Shown here: positions 7,949-17,842 of the stretch, piece by piece | Numbering within the stretch: the stretch's first letter is position 1 | Layout: the number at the start of each line of letters is the position of its first letter | Assembly: GCA_002372735.1 (NCBI GenBank) | Contig: DFIE01000021.1 | Coordinates: forward strand, 1 to 30,752 | From: Clostridiales bacterium UBA3705 | Lineage (GTDB): Bacteria > Bacillota_A > Clostridia > Oscillospirales > Oscillospiraceae | Direction of reading: 5' to 3' | Length of the DNA: 30,752 nt | Program-made: the position numbers and the translations under genes | The notes under the pieces: generated by a model | What the model saw: only the letters and a program-made list of their open reading frames with translations | Database searches by the model: none | What the model was told of the DNA's origin: nothing

Positions 7949-8955
7949 CGGTCGGTCCCCTCTTCCTTGGGAAGCACCAGCTTCAAGGCCGCAATGGCCA
8001 CCTCCATCATGGAGTCGTCCGGCTCATAGGTGGTAAAGTTCTGGAACCACATGCCGGGGGCGGTGAGAATGCGGGTGAACCAGTTGTCGTGCCGGCCCAC
8101 CAGGCGGTTGAACTCGTAGCTCACAGACACCACCAGGGGCAGCATGACCACGATCTTAATGGCCATCATCAGCAGATTGTACACCAGGCGGCGGCTTTCC
8201 TGCAGGGCTGCCAGGCCGGGGATCAGGGCGTTGAGGATGTAGGACAGCACCGTGAACAGCAAAATGGAGAGAATCATCACCACAAACAGGAAGCTGGTGC
8301 CGCAGCGGGGATGCTTGCGGGTCATTTTGCGTACGTTCTCAACGGTCAGAGGCAGGCGGGCCTCGTAGCAGCGGATGGTTTTATGCTCCGCCCCGTGGTA
8401 GGAGAACACCCGGCGCATCTCCTTCATCCTGGAGACCAGGAACATATAAAGCAGGAAAATCACAATCCGGAACACACCCTCCACCAGGTGCTGGACGATC
8501 AGACTGCAGTCGGTCAGCCGCTGGAACAGGTTGCCCAGCTCCATGGGCAGCAGGAAGAACAGCAGCACCGAAAAGCCCACGCCGATGAGCACGGCAAAGT
8601 AGATGGCCAGCTGCATGAATTTTTCCGTGCCCACCTTCTTTTCCAGCCAGAGATCCAGCTTGGAGGGCTCGGCCTCCGGCTCGTCATCCTCCAGGCCGGA
8701 TTTTTCAGCCGACCACATCAGGGACTTGACCCCCGAGACCATGGAACCGGTAAAGTTCACCACACCCCGGATCATCGGCCAGGTGAGGATGCCGGTCTTT
8801 TTGCCGATGGGCTCTACCTTTTGCTCCAGGCCCTCCTTGCCCCGTACCACAATGGACATAGACTCGGGGCCGCGCATCATAATGCCCTCAATCAGCGCCT
8901 GACCGCCGATCATGGTTTTAAATTGTTCCTTTGCGGGACAGGCTTCGTTGGACAT
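7942..8955 (-). CDS. DUF1385 family membrane protein (YqhQ-like)
   Basis: A 337-residue protein of the DUF1385 family, to which B. subtilis YqhQ belongs. The N-terminal segment GGQALIEGIMMRGPESMSI (about residues 17-35) is the family signature. It is followed by hydrophobic stretches about residues 115-140, 155-175, 220-245 and 255-285. A conserved polar block near the middle reads FSYHGAEHKTIRCYE, with His and Glu residues typical of the family, followed by HPRCGTSF. A metal-dependent role has been suggested by such residues, but I know of no established reaction. It is coupled to prmC by overlap, an arrangement common in Clostridia. ATG 8955 has an AGGAGGG site upstream. Confidence 0.88.
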   Translation of the reverse strand: MSNEACPAKEQFKTMIGGQALIEGIMMRGPESMSIVVRGKEGLEQKVEPIGKKTGILTWPMIRGVVNFTGSMVSGVKSLMWSAEKSGLEDDEPEAEPSKLDLWLEKKVGTEKFMQLAIYFAVLIGVGFSVLLFFLLPMELGNLFQRLTDCSLIVQHLVEGVFRIVIFLLYMFLVSRMKEMRRVFSYHGAEHKTIRCYEARLPLTVENVRKMTRKHPRCGTSFLFVVMILSILLFTVLSYILNALIPGLAALQESRRLVYNLLMMAIKIVVMLPLVVSVSYEFNRLVGRHDNWFTRILTAPGMWFQNFTTYEPDDSMMEVAIAALKLVLPKEEGTDRW

Positions 8956-8993
8956 GGGCCTTCCCTCCTTTGGTCTGTATTTTGTTCGGAATA

Positions 8994-9308
8994 TTACTCC
9001 ACAAAGCGCACGGCGGTGCCGTAGGCAATGACCTCGGCCGCGCCCTGCATAATGGCCGAGGAGGCGTAGCGGATGTTGACAATTGCGTCCGCCCCCAGGT
9101 TTTGGGCCTCAAGCACCATGCGCTGGGTGGCCAGAGCCCGGGCGTCGTCCATCATCTCGGTGTAGGCCTTGAGCTCGCCGCCCACGATGGTTTTCAGACT
9201 CTGGGTAATGTCTTTGCCGATGTGCTTGGACTGGATGGTGCTGCCCTTGACCAGGCCCAGCATCTGCAGCTCCTTGCCGGTGATGTAATCGGTGTTCACT
9301 AACAGCAT
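8994..9308 (-). CDS. YbjQ/UPF0145 family protein
   Basis: A 104-residue protein matching the YbjQ (UPF0145) family: the beginning MLLVNTDYITGKELQMLGLVKG, then ALATQRMVLEAQNLGADAIVNIRY and a final AYGTAVRF. The length is normal for the family. No signal peptide or membrane segment is present, so it is cytoplasmic. Members form small oligomeric rings in solved structures, but the biochemical role is not settled. The start ATG 9308 has a GAGAGGAG site upstream. It sits between the histidine kinase gene (27 bases) and the DUF1385 gene (38 bases). Confidence 0.88.
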   Translation of the reverse strand: MLLVNTDYITGKELQMLGLVKGSTIQSKHIGKDITQSLKTIVGGELKAYTEMMDDARALATQRMVLEAQNLGADAIVNIRYASSAIMQGAAEVIAYGTAVRFVE

Positions 9309-9335
9309 GTGAAAACTCCTCTCTGTATCAAGCAG

Positions 9336-10775
9336 TTATTCGGGAATGGGCAGGCGCACGGTGACCAGGGTGCCGCCCCCGGGGGCGTTGGCCAGGTCCA
9401 GGGTGCCGCCGTGCATGGTGACAATCTCCTCGCAGACGGCAAGGCCGATGCCGGAGCCCCGGGCCTTGGAGCTGCCCTTATAGAACTTCTTTTTGACGTG
9501 GGGAAGCTCCTCCTCGGGGATGCCGGGGCCGTAGTCCCGGATGCGGACCACCACGGCCCGGTCCTCCAGATTGATGCTGGCGGTGATCTTTTTGCCGTCA
9601 CCGCCGTGCTTGGCGGCGTTGTCCAGAATGTTCAGGAAGACCTGGCGCATCCGCTCGGGATCGCAGGGAATTTCGGGGATGTCGTCGTCGCTGTCCTCAT
9701 AGTCCAGGGTGATGCCCTCCTGGCGCAGACGGTTGCCGTACATGAAGATCATATCCTCAAAGTCCGCCCGCAGGTCGCAGGTACGGACGTTCAGGGTAAA
9801 GCGGCCGTCCTGGATGCGGGTAAACTCCAGCAGCTCCTCCACCATAGAGGTCAGGCGGCGGGCCTCCCGCAGGATGATGGTGATGCCCCGCCGGGTCTCC
9901 TCGCTGGTCTCCTCGCCGGCCAGCAGGGTCTCGCCCCAGCCGGTGATGGCCGTCAGCGGGGTGCGCAGCTCGTGGGACACCGAGGACATAAACTCGGACT
10001 GCATCTTTTCGGTCTGGCTGATCTTGTTGGACATATCGTTGATGGTGTCGGCCAGGACGCCGATTTCATCATCGAACTTCTTTTGGATCTGCACGCCGTA
10101 GCTGCCGCCGGCAATCCGCTTGGCGGTTTCGGTGATCTCTGACACCGGCACCAGAATGCTGCGGAAGTAATACTTGTTGCTCAGGTAGACGATAAACACC
10201 ACTGCCAGGGCAAAGGCCAGCGACAGCAGCAGGGTGAGCAGAATAAACCGGTCGGCGTTTTTGGTGCTGGTGACAAAGCGCAGGGCGCCCACCACCCGGC
10301 CGTCGGCATAGACCAGGGGCGAGGAGATGCTCATCACCCGCTCCCCGGTGCCGATGTTGCCCCCGGTGTAGTAGCTCATGCCGCCCAGCTCCAGGGCCTG
10401 GTTGACGTCCAGGGTGCCGGGCTCGCCCACGCTGAACAGACCGTAGGAGGAGGCCACCAGCTGGCCCCGGTTGTTGAAGAACTGGAGCTCCAGGCTGTCC
10501 TTGTCTTCAAAATTCTCCGCCAGCATCACGCAGGCCTCATAGCACTGGCTGTAGTCCAGGTTCAGGTAGCTGCCCAGAAAGGAGGTGGTGGTTTTGGCCT
10601 TGGCCTCCAGCCCGGAGCGCATGGCAGAGTAGGTGTAGATGGCGTTGGCCCCGGTAAAGCCCATCCCCGCCAGCAGGGCCACAGCCGCAAAGATGCTGAG
10701 AATATTTTTCAGCCAGCGCTGCTGCAGGCCCCGGCCGGCCCGGTGGGCGCCGGTAAGCCATTTGGGTCGCTTCAT
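9336..10775 (-). CDS. Sensor histidine kinase (HAMP/HisKA/HATPase)
   Basis: A 479-residue membrane sensor kinase. A first transmembrane segment is at about 25-45, an extracytoplasmic domain spans 46-175, and a second transmembrane segment is at 177-198. A HAMP linker follows (200-252). The HisKA motif SSVSHELRTPLTAITGW carries the phospho-acceptor His268. The N box (FLNILDNAAKHG), G1 (RDYGPGIPEEE) and G2 (GSGIGLAVCEEIV) complete the ATPase domain. It starts three bases after the response regulator stop, so the pair is one transcript. The ligand is unknown. The layout resembles PhoR/WalK-type kinases, but the identity of the stimulus cannot be inferred. Confidence 0.93.
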   Translation of the reverse strand: MKRPKWLTGAHRAGRGLQQRWLKNILSIFAAVALLAGMGFTGANAIYTYSAMRSGLEAKAKTTTSFLGSYLNLDYSQCYEACVMLAENFEDKDSLELQFFNNRGQLVASSYGLFSVGEPGTLDVNQALELGGMSYYTGGNIGTGERVMSISSPLVYADGRVVGALRFVTSTKNADRFILLTLLLSLAFALAVVFIVYLSNKYYFRSILVPVSEITETAKRIAGGSYGVQIQKKFDDEIGVLADTINDMSNKISQTEKMQSEFMSSVSHELRTPLTAITGWGETLLAGEETSEETRRGITIILREARRLTSMVEELLEFTRIQDGRFTLNVRTCDLRADFEDMIFMYGNRLRQEGITLDYEDSDDDIPEIPCDPERMRQVFLNILDNAAKHGGDGKKITASINLEDRAVVVRIRDYGPGIPEEELPHVKKKFYKGSSKARGSGIGLAVCEEIVTMHGGTLDLANAPGGGTLVTVRLPIPE

Positions 10776-10778
10776 GCT

Positions 10779-11465
<687 letters not shown>

Positions 11466-11574
11466 AGGGGGGTTCCCAACCTTTCTGTCCCGCCTGGGGG
11501 ACCAAGTGTTTGCGATGCGCCGTGCCCCTTACGGTCACAGTATCGCAGATGTACAGTCCGATAAAACGGACAAT

Positions 11575-12885
11575 TCAATCAATATCGGGCAGCAGCTCCG
11601 CCGCGATAAAGCGGAACCTGGTTTTCAGCTCCTCGCTGTCCATGGACAGACCGGGGGCCAAATGGGCGCTGAACCAGGTGCCGCCACGGCGGGCCAGAAC
11701 CACCCGGTCCTCCGCCTGGGCAAGCGCCGCGGCATTGTCGCCGGAAAAGCTGTAGATGGTCATCAGCTCCACATCCCGGAGCGCATCGTGGCGGACAAAG
11801 CGCACGGCACTGCCCTCACGAATCTCCACAGCGGTGGCGCCCAGCTGCTCCACCCAGTCCTCCGGCAGGATGAAGTACCAGCCGGCGTCAAAGCTGTGGT
11901 AGGTGTTCATCCGCTCGGTGGTCTCGCCGTCCCGGCGCAGGCCGCTCCAGACGATTCGGTACTGCCCCTCGGAGGCGGGGTCGCCGGCAATGGGGTCAAG
12001 GGCCAGGGTGTTGGGCAGCTCCACGGCGCCGTCGCCGTCGATGTCGGTGCTGTAGACGTAGTAGTTGCGCACGGTGCGGATGCTCTTGCCGCTTTCGGTG
12101 TTCAGGGTGATGTTGCGCAGCCCCTCATGGTTGACAAAGACGTCTGTGATCAGCTCGCTGGTGCCGTAGGCAGAGGCCACGAAGACCGCAGGGGTCTCGT
12201 CGCTGAGCTGGCCGGTCAGGATTCGCTTGACGGTATCGGTGCCGGCGGAGAGGGCTGCCTCTCCCTGGCGCTGGAGCTGGCCGCTCTGCCACTGGTAGAG
12301 CTCGGCAAAGGGGTTGCCCCCTTCGCTGGCCGCCTGGAGCAGCAGCAGATCGCTCTGCCCGTCGGTGTCCAGGTCTGCCAGGGACCAGGCAGTGCAGCCG
12401 GTGCTGAGCAGCTCGCTGAGACTGTCTTCAGACAGGGTATAGACGCTTAAGAAGGGCTGGACCTGGTCCGCCACCCGGCGGGAGACCAGCACCTCCATGC
12501 CCGGGCGGTCGTCCACCTGGGCGTATTGGACGCTGTCAAAGCCGCTGCCGTCCCCCTTCAGGGTACAGATCAGAACATAGCCGGATTCGCCGGTCTTTTT
12601 CAGCACCTGCAGGCGCAGAGGCTTGTCCTGCTCCACCCGGGAGAACACCAGGATCTCCTCCACCCCATCGGCATCCAGGTCCACCCGCTGGATGGCCTGG
12701 CGGTTGTTGCCGGAAACCGGGGCGCTGTAGCTGCCCCCGTCCAGGGCGGACTCCACCGCCTTTTGCAGGTCGTAATACTCCGGGGAGCGCTCCGGCGTGG
12801 CGTAAAACCGCTGGGCCTCCATGGCAAAGCAGCCGCTCAGCAGCAATGCCAGGGCGCAGAGCAGCCCCGGAACAAGCAGACGCAA
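11575..12885 (-). CDS. Lipoprotein with FG-GAP/VCBS-like calcium-binding repeats
   Basis: A 436-residue predicted lipoprotein. The N-terminus is a signal peptide ending in the lipobox LLSGC (Cys19), so it should be lipid-anchored outside the membrane. At least four Asp-rich turns recur: DLDADGVEEILVF, VDDRPGMEVLVS, DLDTDGQSDLLLL and DIDGDGAVELPN. These match beta-propeller FG-GAP/VCBS calcium-binding loops. Function is unknown; an extracellular sensing or ligand-binding part for the downstream two-component system is possible. The start is unusual: the first start codon is TTG at 12885, thirteen bases after GGGAGGG, while a CTG at 12891 has better spacing and would add a Lys to the signal peptide. 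Confidence 0.8.
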   Translation of the reverse strand: MRLLVPGLLCALALLLSGCFAMEAQRFYATPERSPEYYDLQKAVESALDGGSYSAPVSGNNRQAIQRVDLDADGVEEILVFSRVEQDKPLRLQVLKKTGESGYVLICTLKGDGSGFDSVQYAQVDDRPGMEVLVSRRVADQVQPFLSVYTLSEDSLSELLSTGCTAWSLADLDTDGQSDLLLLQAASEGGNPFAELYQWQSGQLQRQGEAALSAGTDTVKRILTGQLSDETPAVFVASAYGTSELITDVFVNHEGLRNITLNTESGKSIRTVRNYYVYSTDIDGDGAVELPNTLALDPIAGDPASEGQYRIVWSGLRRDGETTERMNTYHSFDAGWYFILPEDWVEQLGATAVEIREGSAVRFVRHDALRDVELMTIYSFSGDNAAALAQAEDRVVLARRGGTWFSAHLAPGLSMDSEELKTRFRFIAAELLPDID

Positions 12886-12928
12886 TTTCAGGCCGGGTCC
12901 CTCCCCTCTTGGTTCAGATTCTCAGGAT

Positions 12929-12934
12929 AGTATA
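12929..12934 (-). promoter_or_regulatory. Possible -10 upstream of the lipoprotein gene
   Basis: TATACT on the minus strand lies in an AT-rich stretch 12912-13000, within otherwise GC-rich sequence. No good -35 is found at 16-18 bases (TTGGCT is 22 bases away). A promoter here is plausible, but readthrough from dnaE cannot be excluded because no terminator follows dnaE. Confidence 0.3.
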
Positions 12935-12999
12935 TCATAATATGGAAAAAAAGTGTAGCCAATTTTGAAACTTTTTGATGGGATTTCCAATTCTTTGTT

Positions 13000-15900
13000 T
13001 TATTTTGTCACCACACTGTCACTGCCCAGTATCCGGCAGAGCTCATCCAGCATCTCAGGGTCCGGGGTGGCGGTGGTCCCCCGGCGAACCTTCGTGTTCT
13101 CAAAGTACAGCACCACAGGCACCTGGCCGGGGAACATATTCAAAATGGCCCGGACCTTGGGATAGAGCGGCCCCTCCTCTCCGGGCAGGCGCAGGTACAG
13201 CTTGCTGCACTGTGCCAGGGTGACAGGCGCCGGGGCAGACCGGGCAGCGGTCGTAAGCTCCGCAAGATCCCGCACCTGGTTGACCACCAGCTGGGGCTCC
13301 TTCTCCTCCCGGATGGAAACCCGGCCCTGGATGGCCACGGCCTTGCCCTCCTGGATCAGGTCGGTGTACTGCCGCAGGGCGTTGGGGAAGACAATCAGCT
13401 CTGTGGCGGCGGTGTCGTCCTCCAGCATCACATAGCACATGGTGCTGCCGTTTTTGGTGGATTTCAGCCGGGGGGCCTGCAGGATGCCCGCCACAGTGAC
13501 GTTCTGCTCGTCCCGCACCTGGGCGTCCTCCCCCACAATGCGGACCAGAGGCAGCGCCTCGGTTCGGGCCAGGGCCTGGCGATAGGCGTCCATGGGGTGG
13601 CCGGAGAGGTACAGACCGGCAGATTCCTTTTCCATCTGCAGCAGCTGGGCCCGGGGCAGCTCGTCCATCTGGGGCAGGGCGATGCGCTCATCCGCGGCGG
13701 CCTGGTCTCCCAGCAGGTCAAACAGGCCCATCTGGCCGGAGATGTTCCGGCGGCTTGCATTGGAGACAGAGTCCATCACCGCCTCGTACACCGCCAGAAG
13801 CTGGCTTCTGTGGGCGCCGAAGCAGTCCATGGCCCCGCACTTGATCAGATTTTCTACGGCCCGCTTGTTCAGCTCGGTCTCGTTCATCCGCTTGCAGAAA
13901 TCCTCCAGCGAGCGGAAGGGCCCCCCTGCCCGCCGGGCAGCGGTCATCTTGCGGATCAGCCCCAGGCCGATGTTCTTCACCGCGCCCAGACCGAAGCGGA
14001 TGCCGCCGGGCTCCACCACGAACACGTCCTCAGACCGGTTGACGTCCGGCAGCAGCAGGGCAATGCCCATATCCTTGCAGGCGCCGATATAGCCTGCGAT
14101 TTTCTCGGAGCTGGAGATCACTGAGGTCATCAGCGCCGCCATATACTGCCGGGGATAGTGGCACTTGAGATAGGCGGTGTCGTAGCTGACCTTGGCGTAG
14201 CACACGGCGTGGGCTTTGTTGAAGGCGTAGTTGGCAAAGTCCAGGATTTCATCGTAAATCTTCTGGGCCGCCTGCTCCGACACCCCGTTTGCCACCGCGC
14301 CGGGGATGCCCCTGGAGGCATCGCCGTAGACAAAGGCCTGGCGCTCCTGGACAATGACGTTCTGTTTCTTCTTGGAGATGGCCCGGCGCATATTGTCCGC
14401 CTGGCCCAGGGTGTAGCCGCCCAGCTTGCGGAAAATCTCGATGACCTGCTCTTGATACACAATGCAGCCGTAGGTCACGTTCAGAATGGGCTGAAGCTGG
14501 GGGGTGAGATAGGAGATGGTCTCAGGGTGGTGCTTGCACTGGATAAACTTGGGGATGGATTCCATGGGGCCCGGACGGTACAGGGCCACAATGGCGGTCA
14601 TATCTTCAATGGACTGGGGCTTCATCTGCACGCACACCCCGGTGATTCCCGCCGACTCCAGCTGGAACACGCCGGAGGTCTTGCCCTCCCCCAGCATGGC
14701 AAAGGTCTCGGGATCGTCGTCCCGGATCTGCTTCATGGAGAAGTCCGGCTGGGTTTTGCGGATCTCCTTTTCGGCGTCGTCAATCACCGTCAGGTTCCGC
14801 AGGCCCAGAAAATCCATTTTCAGCAGGCCCAGCTCCTCGATGGTGGTCATAGTGTACTGGGTGACCACGGTATCGTCGTTCCGGGCCAGGGGGACGTAGT
14901 CTGACACCGGCAGCTTGGTGATCACCACGCCTGCGGCGTGGGTGGAGGTGTTGCGGGGCATGCCCTCAATGGCCATGGCAGTGTCGATCAGCTTTTTCAC
15001 CCGGGGGTCGTCGTCGTAAAGCTGCTTGAGCTTAGGCGAGCGGGTCAGGGCCAGCTCCAGGGTCATGTGCAGCTCGTTGGGAATGGCCTTGGCCACCACG
15101 TCCGTCTCGGCGTAGCTCATGTCCAGGGCCCGGCCCACGTCCCGCACCGCGCCCCGGGCCGCCATGGTGCCGAAGGTGACGATCTGGGCCACCCGGTCCT
15201 TGCCGTATTTCTCGGTGACGTAGTCAATCACCTCGCCCCGGCGCTCCTGGCAGAAGTCGGTGTCAAAGTCCGGCATACTCACCCGCTCGGGGTTCAGGAA
15301 GCGCTCAAAAATCAGGGCGTACTGCATGGGGTCAATCTCGGTGATGTGCATGCAGTAGGCGGCAATGGAGCCTGCGCCGGATCCTCTGCCGGGCCCCACG
15401 GGGATGCCCTGCTCCTTGGCCCAGCGGATAAAGTCCGCCACGATCAGGAAGTAGTCCACGTAGCCCATCTTTTCGATGACGCCCATCTCGTAGTCCAGCC
15501 GCTGACGATACTCCGCCGGGGCCTGGGGATAGCGCTCGGCAAAGCCCTCGTTGCAGATCCGGCGGAAATAGGTCAGCGAGTCGGACCCGTCGGGGGCCCG
15601 GAATTCCGGCAGGTGGTAATGGTTGAACTCAAACTCCACATTGCACCGCTGGGCAATGCGGGCGGTATTTTCAAAGGCCTCGTTCAGCTGGGGAAAGCGC
15701 TCCCGGAGCTCAGCCTCAGATTTGACGTAGAACTCGTCGGTTTCAAACTTCATCCGGTTGGCGTCGTCCACGGTTTTGCCCATCTGGATGCACATCAGCA
15801 CATCCTGGGTGGCGGCATCCTCCCGGCGGATATAGTGGGCGTCGTTGGTGACCACCAGGGGCAGGCCGGTCTCCCTGGCCAGGCGCAGCAGCAGCGGGTT

Positions 15901-16455
15901 GACCTTGCGCTGGTCTGCAATGCCGTGGTCCTGGAGCTCCAGGTAGAAGTTCCCGGGCCCGAAGATTTCGCTGTACTCCTGGGCGGCGCGCAGCGCGCCG
16001 GCGTAGTCGTCCTGGCGCAGCAGGCGGGGGATCTCCCCGGCCAGGCAGGCGGACAGGGCAATCAGCCCCTCGCTGTGGGCCCGGAGCAGGGCCTTGTCCA
16101 CCCTGGGGCGGCCATAAAAGCCCCGGAGGAAGCCCTGGGAGACCATATAGCTGAGATTCCGGTAGCCGGTTTCGTTTTGACACAGCAGCACCAGGTGGTT
16201 GGCCTCCCGGTCCAGCCCGTGGACCTTGTCCTCCATGGTGCGGGGTGCCACGTACACCTCGCAGCCGATGATGGGCTTGATCCCGGCGGCCTTGGCTGCC
16301 TTATAAAAATCGATCACACCGTACATCACCCCGTGGTCTGTAATGGCCACGGCAGTCTGCCCCAGCTCCTTGACCCGGTCCATCAGCCTCCCGATGCGGC
16401 AGGCCCCGTCCAAAAGGCTGTATTCGGTGTGCAGATGCAGATGAACGAAGGACAT
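13000..16455 (-). CDS. dnaE: DNA polymerase III subunit alpha (DnaE)
   Basis: A 1151-residue replicative polymerase of the DnaE1 type. The PHP domain starts at FVHLHLHTEYSLLDG with the metal-binding His residues (H5, H7, H9) and ITDHG near residue 38. The polymerase core has GPGRGSGAGS (354-363), the catalytic aspartates in PDFDTDF (395-401), and a third in KMDFLGLRN. Helix-hairpin-helix and OB-fold segments follow (VTVAGILQAPRLKSTKNG about 1000). No exonuclease insertion is present, so it is not PolC; Clostridia normally carry both, with DnaE acting in primer extension. The gene follows whiA after 74 bases. The length is typical. Confidence 0.96.
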   Translation of the reverse strand: MSFVHLHLHTEYSLLDGACRIGRLMDRVKELGQTAVAITDHGVMYGVIDFYKAAKAAGIKPIIGCEVYVAPRTMEDKVHGLDREANHLVLLCQNETGYRNLSYMVSQGFLRGFYGRPRVDKALLRAHSEGLIALSACLAGEIPRLLRQDDYAGALRAAQEYSEIFGPGNFYLELQDHGIADQRKVNPLLLRLARETGLPLVVTNDAHYIRREDAATQDVLMCIQMGKTVDDANRMKFETDEFYVKSEAELRERFPQLNEAFENTARIAQRCNVEFEFNHYHLPEFRAPDGSDSLTYFRRICNEGFAERYPQAPAEYRQRLDYEMGVIEKMGYVDYFLIVADFIRWAKEQGIPVGPGRGSGAGSIAAYCMHITEIDPMQYALIFERFLNPERVSMPDFDTDFCQERRGEVIDYVTEKYGKDRVAQIVTFGTMAARGAVRDVGRALDMSYAETDVVAKAIPNELHMTLELALTRSPKLKQLYDDDPRVKKLIDTAMAIEGMPRNTSTHAAGVVITKLPVSDYVPLARNDDTVVTQYTMTTIEELGLLKMDFLGLRNLTVIDDAEKEIRKTQPDFSMKQIRDDDPETFAMLGEGKTSGVFQLESAGITGVCVQMKPQSIEDMTAIVALYRPGPMESIPKFIQCKHHPETISYLTPQLQPILNVTYGCIVYQEQVIEIFRKLGGYTLGQADNMRRAISKKKQNVIVQERQAFVYGDASRGIPGAVANGVSEQAAQKIYDEILDFANYAFNKAHAVCYAKVSYDTAYLKCHYPRQYMAALMTSVISSSEKIAGYIGACKDMGIALLLPDVNRSEDVFVVEPGGIRFGLGAVKNIGLGLIRKMTAARRAGGPFRSLEDFCKRMNETELNKRAVENLIKCGAMDCFGAHRSQLLAVYEAVMDSVSNASRRNISGQMGLFDLLGDQAAADERIALPQMDELPRAQLLQMEKESAGLYLSGHPMDAYRQALARTEALPLVRIVGEDAQVRDEQNVTVAGILQAPRLKSTKNGSTMCYVMLEDDTAATELIVFPNALRQYTDLIQEGKAVAIQGRVSIREEKEPQLVVNQVRDLAELTTAARSAPAPVTLAQCSKLYLRLPGEEGPLYPKVRAILNMFPGQVPVVLYFENTKVRRGTTATPDPEMLDELCRILGSDSVVTK

Positions 16456-16529
16456 ATCGATCTCCTTTTCTTCTTATCCGGCAACGGGTGGAGTGGATCG
16501 GCGGCGGTATGCGCCGGCGTATTCCCGGA

Positions 16530-17426
16530 TTACCGGTCAATCCCGCCGGCCAGCTCCACCAGCTTGCGCAGGCGGTGGTTCAGGGCGGATTTGGTCAAGG
16601 GCGGGTCAAACAGAGCGGCAAGCTCGCTGAGATTGGACTCCGGGTTCTCCTCCCGCAAAAGGGCGGTCTGGCGGAGCTTCTCCGGCAAATTGTCCAGCAT
16701 TCCACGCTCCCGCAGCAGGCGGATGGCCCCGATCTGGGCCTGGGCCGCCTCCACCACCTTGGAGGTGTTGGCGTTGTCGCAGTTGACAATCCGGTTGATC
16801 TTATTTTTCATTTCCTTTTCGATCTTGGCCTCCATCACCCCCATGGCCGCCACCGGGGCGCCCAGGAAGGTCAAAAAGTCCTCGATGGCCTCGCTCTGCT
16901 TGAAGTACAGAATGCTGGAGCCGTTGCGCAGGGTCTGCTTTGGGGCGAAGCCCAAATCCAGCAGGAGGCTGTAGGTCTCCAGGCTGACCTTGTAATGGCT
17001 GGTGGCCAGCTCCAGATGGTAGCGCTTGGCAGGGTCTGTCACCGAGCCCCCGGCCAGGAAGGCCCCCCGCAAAAAAGAGGTGCGGCAGCAGTCCCGCTCC
17101 AGAAGGGCGTAGTTGACATGCAGGGTGATGCTGTCCTCCGGCGTGTAGCCGATGGCCTGAAACACCGCCCGGATCTTTTCCGGCCGGTGCAGCAGAAAGG
17201 TATATTTGGCTCCGGTCTGGGTCTCGTCAAACTCCACCCGGAAGGCCCGACCAAACAGCCGGGGCAAGCGCTGGGCCAGATCCTCACTCTCGGTAACCAG
17301 TCGGATCTGGCTGCCGGAAAGGGTATTGCAGTACAGCAGCACGCCGCAGGCCTCCGCCAGGGCGCAGCAGCGGCGCTCCGGATCCTGGCGGCAGAGCTCC
17401 GCCTTGGCATTGGATGAAAAAGACAT
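16530..17426 (-). CDS. whiA: DNA-binding protein WhiA
   Basis: A 298-residue WhiA protein. The N-terminal two-thirds has the LAGLIDADG-like fold as in FLRGAFLAGGSVTDPAKRYHLE. The C-terminal helix-turn-helix domain shows the conserved VEAAQAQIGAIRLL, NLPEKLRQTALLREENPESNLSELA and SALNHRLRKLVELA blocks. In Gram-positive bacteria WhiA is linked to cell division and, in Actinobacteria, to sporulation. The start at 17426 is two bases past the stop of the upstream RapZ-like gene, with a GGAGG site overlapping that stop. The usual upstream partner yvcK is absent here. Confidence 0.95.
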   Translation of the reverse strand: MSFSSNAKAELCRQDPERRCCALAEACGVLLYCNTLSGSQIRLVTESEDLAQRLPRLFGRAFRVEFDETQTGAKYTFLLHRPEKIRAVFQAIGYTPEDSITLHVNYALLERDCCRTSFLRGAFLAGGSVTDPAKRYHLELATSHYKVSLETYSLLLDLGFAPKQTLRNGSSILYFKQSEAIEDFLTFLGAPVAAMGVMEAKIEKEMKNKINRIVNCDNANTSKVVEAAQAQIGAIRLLRERGMLDNLPEKLRQTALLREENPESNLSELAALFDPPLTKSALNHRLRKLVELAGGIDR

Positions 17427-17428
17427 GG

Positions 17429-17842
17429 TTATGCCTCCGAAGAATCGTTGTGTTCCTCCCGGCCGCGGTGGATATCCCGGTGGACCAGGCGGACCTGCCG
17501 GCCCAGGGCTTCCAGGTCCGCGGCCAGGCGCAGGGCCACGCTGACAGACCGGTGCTTGCCCCCGGTGCAGCCCACGGCAATCACCAGGGGCACCTTGAGG
17601 GGGCTGTCATAGCCGTCATACAGCTCCGCCCGCCGGCGCACCATGGTCAGCACGGCCTGGTAATAGGCCTCGCTCTCCGGGGTGGAAAACACGTAGTCCC
17701 GGACCTCCCGGTCCAGGCCGGTTTTCTCCCGCAGGGCAGGGAGATAATAGGGATTGGGCAGGCCCCGGGTGCCGATCACGGTGTCGGCCTCCGGGGGCAG
17801 GCCATAGAGCAGGCCGAAGGTCATGAGCGTCAGTTCCTGCAT
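17429..17842 (-). CDS. Stand-alone RapZ C-terminal domain protein
   Basis: A 137-residue protein that matches only the C-terminal half of RapZ/YvcJ, which is normally about 290 residues. Conserved blocks are FGLLYGLPPEADTV, GTRGLPNPYYLPALREKTGLDREVRDYVF, IAVGCTGGKHRSVSVALRL and VHRDIHRG. The N-terminal P-loop ATPase domain is missing, and the gene upstream is an intact murB, so this is not an obvious truncation by rearrangement. ATG 17842 has a GGAGGA site about seven bases upstream and overlaps the murB end by 13 bases; a longer in-frame start at 17863 lacks this. In E. coli the C-terminal half binds the small RNAs that set GlmS levels. Activity here is inference. Confidence 0.88.
   Translation of the reverse strand: MQELTLMTFGLLYGLPPEADTVIGTRGLPNPYYLPALREKTGLDREVRDYVFSTPESEAYYQAVLTMVRRRAELYDGYDSPLKVPLVIAVGCTGGKHRSVSVALRLAADLEALGRQVRLVHRDIHRGREEHNDSSEA

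Noticed and set aside
14938..16974. A 678-residue plus-strand open frame opposite dnaE and whiA
   Set aside because: It is antisense to two well-conserved genes with clear motifs, and GC-rich DNA readily leaves such frames open. It has no recognisable family pattern. The same applies to the other long plus-strand frames at 24722-27154, 4620-5993 and 5671-7170.
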